Position numbers and translations under genes: made by a program. A stretch of 64,000 nt of DNA, taken from Bradyrhizobium sp. Gha (GTDB taxonomy: Bacteria; Pseudomonadota; Alphaproteobacteria; Rhizobiales; Xanthobacteraceae). Positions 60,546 through 64,000 of the stretch are shown in pieces. The number at the start of each line of letters is the position of its first letter. The first letter of the stretch is position 1. The DNA lies in NCBI RefSeq assembly GCF_900113735.1, contig NZ_FOQM01000038.1:1-64000 (forward strand), in the 5' to 3' direction. The notes beneath the pieces are model-generated. The model was not told where the DNA came from and did no database searches. It saw only the letters and a program-made list of their open reading frames with translations.

Positions 60546-62660
60546 TCAGGCCAGGTGCAAGGCGACGACGACGAGATCGATTGCCTTGATTCCGGCGAAG
60601 GGAATGACGAAGCCTCCCAAGCCGTAGATCAGCAGGTTGCGCCGAAGCAGCGCGTCGGCACCGACCGCGCGATAGGGGACACCCTTCAGCGCCAGCGGAA
60701 TCAAGCCGATGATGATGAGCGCATTGAAGATGATCGCCGAGAGGATGGCGCTCTGCGGGCTCGACAGGTTCATGACGTTCAGCACGTTGAGCTGCGGGTA
60801 GAATGCCAGGAACATCGCCGGGATGATCGCAAAATACTTCGCGACGTCGTTGGCGATCGAGAAGGTCGTCAGCGCCCCGCGTGTCATCAGGAGCTGCTTG
60901 CCGATCTCGACCACCTCGATCAGCTTGGTCGGGTTGGAATCGAGGTCGACCATGTTGCCGGCCTCGCGCGCGGCCTGCGTGCCGGTGTTCATGGCGACGC
61001 CGACGTCGGCCTGCGCCAGCGCCGGCGCGTCGTTGGTGCCGTCGCCGCACATCGCCACCAGCTTGCCTTTGGCCTGCTCGTCGCGGATCAGCTTGAGCTT
61101 GTCCTCGGGCGTTGCCTGCGCCAGGAAGTCGTCGACACCGGCTTCCGCGGCGATCGCCGCCGCCGTCATCGGATTGTCGCCGGTGATCATGACGGTGCGG
61201 ATCCCCATGCGGCGCAGCTCGGCAAAGCGCTCGCGGATGCCGCCCTTGACGATGTCCTTGAGCTGGATGACGCCGAGCAGCTTTCCGTCCCTGGCGACGG
61301 CCAACGGCGTACCGCCGGATTTCGAGATGTCGTCTGCAATGGTCTGGACCTCGCGGCCGATCTCGGACAGCGCTGCAGGCTGGATGACGCGCGCCGTATT
61401 GCCCGACGCCACGGCCAGCGGCGCGCCCCCGCCGACATAGTTGAGCATGGCATCGACCGCGCCCTTGCGCACCGACGAGCCGCCGGCATCGACACCGCTC
61501 ATGCGGGTCTGCGCCGTGAACGGAATGAAGGTCGCGCCCAGTTCGGCCATGTCGCGACCGCGGAGGCCATACTTCTCCTTCGCCAGCACCACGATGGAAC
61601 GGCCCTCCGGGGTTTCGTCGGCGAGCGAGGCGAGCTGGGCGGCATCCGCCAGTTCCTGCTCGCTGATTCCACGCACGGGACGGAACGCGGTGGCTTGGCG
61701 GTTGCCGAGCGTGATGGTGCCGGTCTTGTCGAGCAGCAACGTGTCGACGTCGCCAGCGGCCTCGACCGCGCGACCAGACATCGCGAGCACGTTGAAGCGC
61801 ACCAGGCGGTCCATGCCGGCAATGCCGATCGCCGACAGCAGCGCACCGATGGTGGTCGGAATCAGCGTCACGAACAGCGCGACCAGCACGACCACCGAGA
61901 TCGAGCCGCCGGCATAGGCCGCATAGCTCGGGATGGTGACGGTCGCGAACACGAAGATGATGGTGAGGCCGGCGAGCAGGATGTTGAGCGCGATCTCGTT
62001 CGGCGTCTTCGCGCGCTCGGCACCCTCGACCAGCTTGATCATGCGATCGATGAAGGTCGAGCCTTGCGCCGCCGTGATGCGGACGCGGATCCAGTCGGAC
62101 AGCACCTGCGTTCCGCCGGTCACCGCGGAGCGGTCGCCTCCGGACTCGCGGATCACGGGTGCGGATTCACCGGTGATGGCGGCCTCGTTGACGGACGCGA
62201 CGCCTTCGATCACCTCGCCGTCGGAGGGAATGGTGTCGCCCGCTTCGACCAGCACGATGTCGCCGACCTTGAGGCTCGTGCCCGGCACGAGCTTGTAGTT
62301 CTGCCCGGCGCCGCTCAGCAGCTTGGCCTGGCTCTCGGTGCGGGTCTTGCGCAGCGAGTCAGCCTGCGCCTTGCCGCGGCCCTCGGCTACGGCTTCAGCA
62401 AAATTCGCGAACAGCACCGTGAACCAGAGCCAGAGGATGATCTGGAAGGTGAAACCGAGATTGGCGCCGCCGGTGGCGAGATCGCGCAGGAAGATCACGG
62501 TGGTGAGCGCAGCCACGATCTCGACCACGAACATCACGGGGTTCCTGATCATCAGCCGCGGATCGAGCTTGGCTACGGAAGCGCGGATCGCGGGCAGGAC
62601 GATCTTGGGATCCAGCATCGCCGAGACGGATGCGCGCTTTTGCAGTTTCATGGTTTCCAT
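60546..62660 (-). CDS. kdpB: KdpB catalytic subunit (P-type ATPase)
   Basis: A 704-residue P-type ATPase subunit that powers K+ uptake. The phosphorylated Asp311 is in LLLDKTGTITLGN; the TGES loop (residues 163-166, whose Ser is a regulatory phosphosite in E. coli) and MCGDGTNDAPALAQADVG are intact. The ATG at 62660 follows GGAG at a good distance and lies 18 bases after the kdpA stop. The first residues (METMKLQKRASVSAMLDPKI) fit the family. Confidence 0.96.
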   Translation of the reverse strand: METMKLQKRASVSAMLDPKIVLPAIRASVAKLDPRLMIRNPVMFVVEIVAALTTVIFLRDLATGGANLGFTFQIILWLWFTVLFANFAEAVAEGRGKAQADSLRKTRTESQAKLLSGAGQNYKLVPGTSLKVGDIVLVEAGDTIPSDGEVIEGVASVNEAAITGESAPVIRESGGDRSAVTGGTQVLSDWIRVRITAAQGSTFIDRMIKLVEGAERAKTPNEIALNILLAGLTIIFVFATVTIPSYAAYAGGSISVVVLVALFVTLIPTTIGALLSAIGIAGMDRLVRFNVLAMSGRAVEAAGDVDTLLLDKTGTITLGNRQATAFRPVRGISEQELADAAQLASLADETPEGRSIVVLAKEKYGLRGRDMAELGATFIPFTAQTRMSGVDAGGSSVRKGAVDAMLNYVGGGAPLAVASGNTARVIQPAALSEIGREVQTIADDISKSGGTPLAVARDGKLLGVIQLKDIVKGGIRERFAELRRMGIRTVMITGDNPMTAAAIAAEAGVDDFLAQATPEDKLKLIRDEQAKGKLVAMCGDGTNDAPALAQADVGVAMNTGTQAAREAGNMVDLDSNPTKLIEVVEIGKQLLMTRGALTTFSIANDVAKYFAIIPAMFLAFYPQLNVLNVMNLSSPQSAILSAIIFNALIIIGLIPLALKGVPYRAVGADALLRRNLLIYGLGGFVIPFAGIKAIDLVVVALHLA

Positions 62661-62678
62661 GGAGGTCACTCCAGACAA

Positions 62679-64000
62679 TCAGAAGACGTTGCCGGCGTTC
62701 ATCGCGAGGTGCTCGACGATCGGGCCGAGCGCAAGCGCCGGGAAGAAGGTCAGGCCGCCCATGATCAGGATCACGCCGACGACGAGGCCGACGAACAGCC
62801 CGCCCGTGGTCGGGAACGTGCCCACCGACGGCGGGATGGATTTCTTGGCGGCGAGCGAGCCCGCGATCGCCATCGCCGGAACGATCATGAAGAAGCGGCC
62901 GACGAACATCGCGCTGGCGAGCGTGACGTTGTAGAACAGGGTGTTGCCGGTCAGGCCTGCAAAGGCCGAGCCGTTGTTGCCGGTCCCCGAGGTGTAGGCG
63001 TAGAGCACCTCGGTAAAACCGTGCGGGCCGGCATTCGCCATCGAGGCGACCGCCGCCGGATAGACCACGCCGACCGCGGTCCAGCCCAGGATCATCAGCG
63101 GCAGCACCAGGATGGCCAGCATCGCCATCTTGACCTCGCGCGCCTCGATCTTCTTGCCGACGTATTCGGGTGTGCGGCCGACCATCAGGCCGGCGACGAA
63201 GATCGCCAGAATGACGAAAAGCAGCATGCCGTACATGCCGGCGCCGACGCCGCCGACGATGATTTCGCCGAGCTCGATATTGATCAGCGGGATCATGCCG
63301 CCGAGCGCGGTGAAGCTGTCATGCATGGCGTTGACCGCGCCGCAGGAGGCCGCCGTGGTGATGACGGCGAACAGCGAGGAGGCAACGATGCCGAAGCGGA
63401 CCTCTTTGCCTTCCATGTTGCCGCCGGTCAGACCCAGCGCCTGCAGCATCGAGGTGCCGCTGGCTTCAGCCCAGTAGGTCACGGCAACGCCGGCGATGAA
63501 CAGCACGCCCATCACGGCGAGAATCGCCCAGCCCTGGCGCTGGTTGCCGACCATGCGGCCGAACACATTGGTCAGCGCGGCGCCCAGCACGAAGATCGAC
63601 AGCATCTGCACGAAATTCGATAGCGCGGTCGGGTTCTCGAAGGGATGCGCGGCATTGGCATTGAAGAAGCCGCCACCATTCGTACCCAGCATCTTGATCG
63701 CGACTTGCGACGCCACCGGACCGACCGCAATGGTCTGCTTGGCGCCCTCGAGGGTGGTGGCCTCGACATAGTCGCCGAGCGTCTGCGGAATGCCCTGCCA
63801 GACCAGGAACAGCGTGTAGATCACGCAGATCGGCAGCAGCACGTAGAGCGTACAGCGGGTGACATCGACCCAGAAATTGCCGACGGTGCGCATCGAGGCA
63901 CGCGAGAAGCCGCGGATCAGCGCCACGGCAAGCGCGATGCCAGTCGCGGCCGACAGGAAGTTCTGGTGCGTCAGGCCGACCATCTGCACGAAATACGAAA
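62679..64000 (-). CDS. kdpA: KdpA K+-binding subunit (partial, runs off right edge)
   Basis: About 440 residues of the potassium channel-like subunit. The frame is still open at 64000, reading SYFVQMVGLTHQNFLSAATG just inside the edge, so the N-terminus with the first helices is outside. Several membrane segments are visible (VLLPICVIYTLFLVWQGIPQ, WAILAVMGVLFIAGVAVTYW, GMLLFVILAIFVAGLMVGRT). Selectivity-loop glycines occur in MLGTNGGGFFNANAAHPFEN and in SGTGNNGSAFAG. kdpF, if present, lies beyond the window. Confidence 0.95.
   Translation of the reverse strand, partial: SYFVQMVGLTHQNFLSAATGIALAVALIRGFSRASMRTVGNFWVDVTRCTLYVLLPICVIYTLFLVWQGIPQTLGDYVEATTLEGAKQTIAVGPVASQVAIKMLGTNGGGFFNANAAHPFENPTALSNFVQMLSIFVLGAALTNVFGRMVGNQRQGWAILAVMGVLFIAGVAVTYWAEASGTSMLQALGLTGGNMEGKEVRFGIVASSLFAVITTAASCGAVNAMHDSFTALGGMIPLINIELGEIIVGGVGAGMYGMLLFVILAIFVAGLMVGRTPEYVGKKIEAREVKMAMLAILVLPLMILGWTAVGVVYPAAVASMANAGPHGFTEVLYAYTSGTGNNGSAFAGLTGNTLFYNVTLASAMFVGRFFMIVPAMAIAGSLAAKKSIPPSVGTFPTTGGLFVGLVVGVILIMGGLTFFPALALGPIVEHLAMNAGNVF

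Noticed and set aside
59865..63623. Very long open frame (about 1250 codons) on the plus strand opposite kdpB and kdpC
   Set aside because: It is antisense to clearly recognisable kdp genes, has no domain or ribosome site, and its His/Asp/Arg/Gly-rich composition is typical of shadow frames in high-GC DNA.

Overview
The window looks like a chromosomal segment of a Bradyrhizobium species (Alphaproteobacteria, Nitrobacteraceae). The evidence is uniformly high GC, a D-tartrate dehydratase that keeps every catalytic position of the Bradyrhizobium japonicum TarD enzyme, bifunctional transaldolase-phosphoglucose isomerase and TreS-maltokinase fusions, and GGAAC-N16/17-cgTT promoter elements of the alphaproteobacterial EcfG general stress sigma factor. 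Apart from an IS3-family end at the left edge, nothing suggests a recently acquired island. There are no tRNA, rRNA or CRISPR loci.

Layout. 1-350: truncated IS3-family element, apparently inserted inside a dispersed palindromic repeat. 552-4529: tarD, DUF3297, glutathione peroxidase, amidase and a DUF6894-like gene, all on the minus strand. 4775-9194: pqqABCDE followed by a proline iminopeptidase. 9221-9897: a frameshifted DUF4286-like gene. 10135-14979: a three-gene 2-oxoacid oxidoreductase locus (flavin/ferredoxin protein, alpha-gamma fusion, TPP subunit). 14981-18455: secreted proteins and an adenylate cyclase fused through a membrane anchor to a cysteine-less formylglycine-generating-enzyme-like domain. 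18644-20142: a small ArsR-controlled operon with two perfectly phased operators. 20359-25134: the prkA-yeaH-spoVR stress operon with a perfect EcfG promoter. 26043-33546: tal-pgi, gnd, zwf, pgl, gntK and a HAD phosphatase, i.e. the oxidative pentose phosphate pathway. 33745-51767: alpha-glucan and trehalose metabolism, with a GH15 enzyme and malQ on one strand and glgE-like, treS-mak, glgB, glgX, treZ and treY on the other. 51771-52434: a PHA-granule-type protein and a DUF3309 miniprotein. 52548-56213: divergent ligD and ku (non-homologous end joining). 56331-64000: kdpABCDE, high-affinity K+ uptake and its two-component system, running off the right edge.

How the genes work together. The right two thirds reads as a carbon-storage and stress-protection region. 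The pentose phosphate genes generate NADPH from glucose 6-phosphate. The glycogen/trehalose genes interconvert alpha-glucan, maltose 1-phosphate and trehalose. PrkA/YeaH/SpoVR, LigD/Ku, the DUF3309 miniprotein and the malQ/glgE divergent pair each carry an EcfG-like promoter, from perfect (prkA) to degenerate, so much of the region may belong to one general stress regulon.

The most unusual items are: (i) a GlgE-type protein whose GH13 invariant arginine and acid/base glutamate are both replaced, which makes it a candidate pseudoenzyme inside an otherwise intact trehalose/glycogen operon; (ii) interdigitated opposite-strand EcfG-like promoters in the ligD-ku gap; (iii) the cyclase/FGE-like membrane fusion; (iv) three families of palindromic repeats placed at convergent gene ends and, twice, inside operons (korA-korB and kdpB-kdpC).
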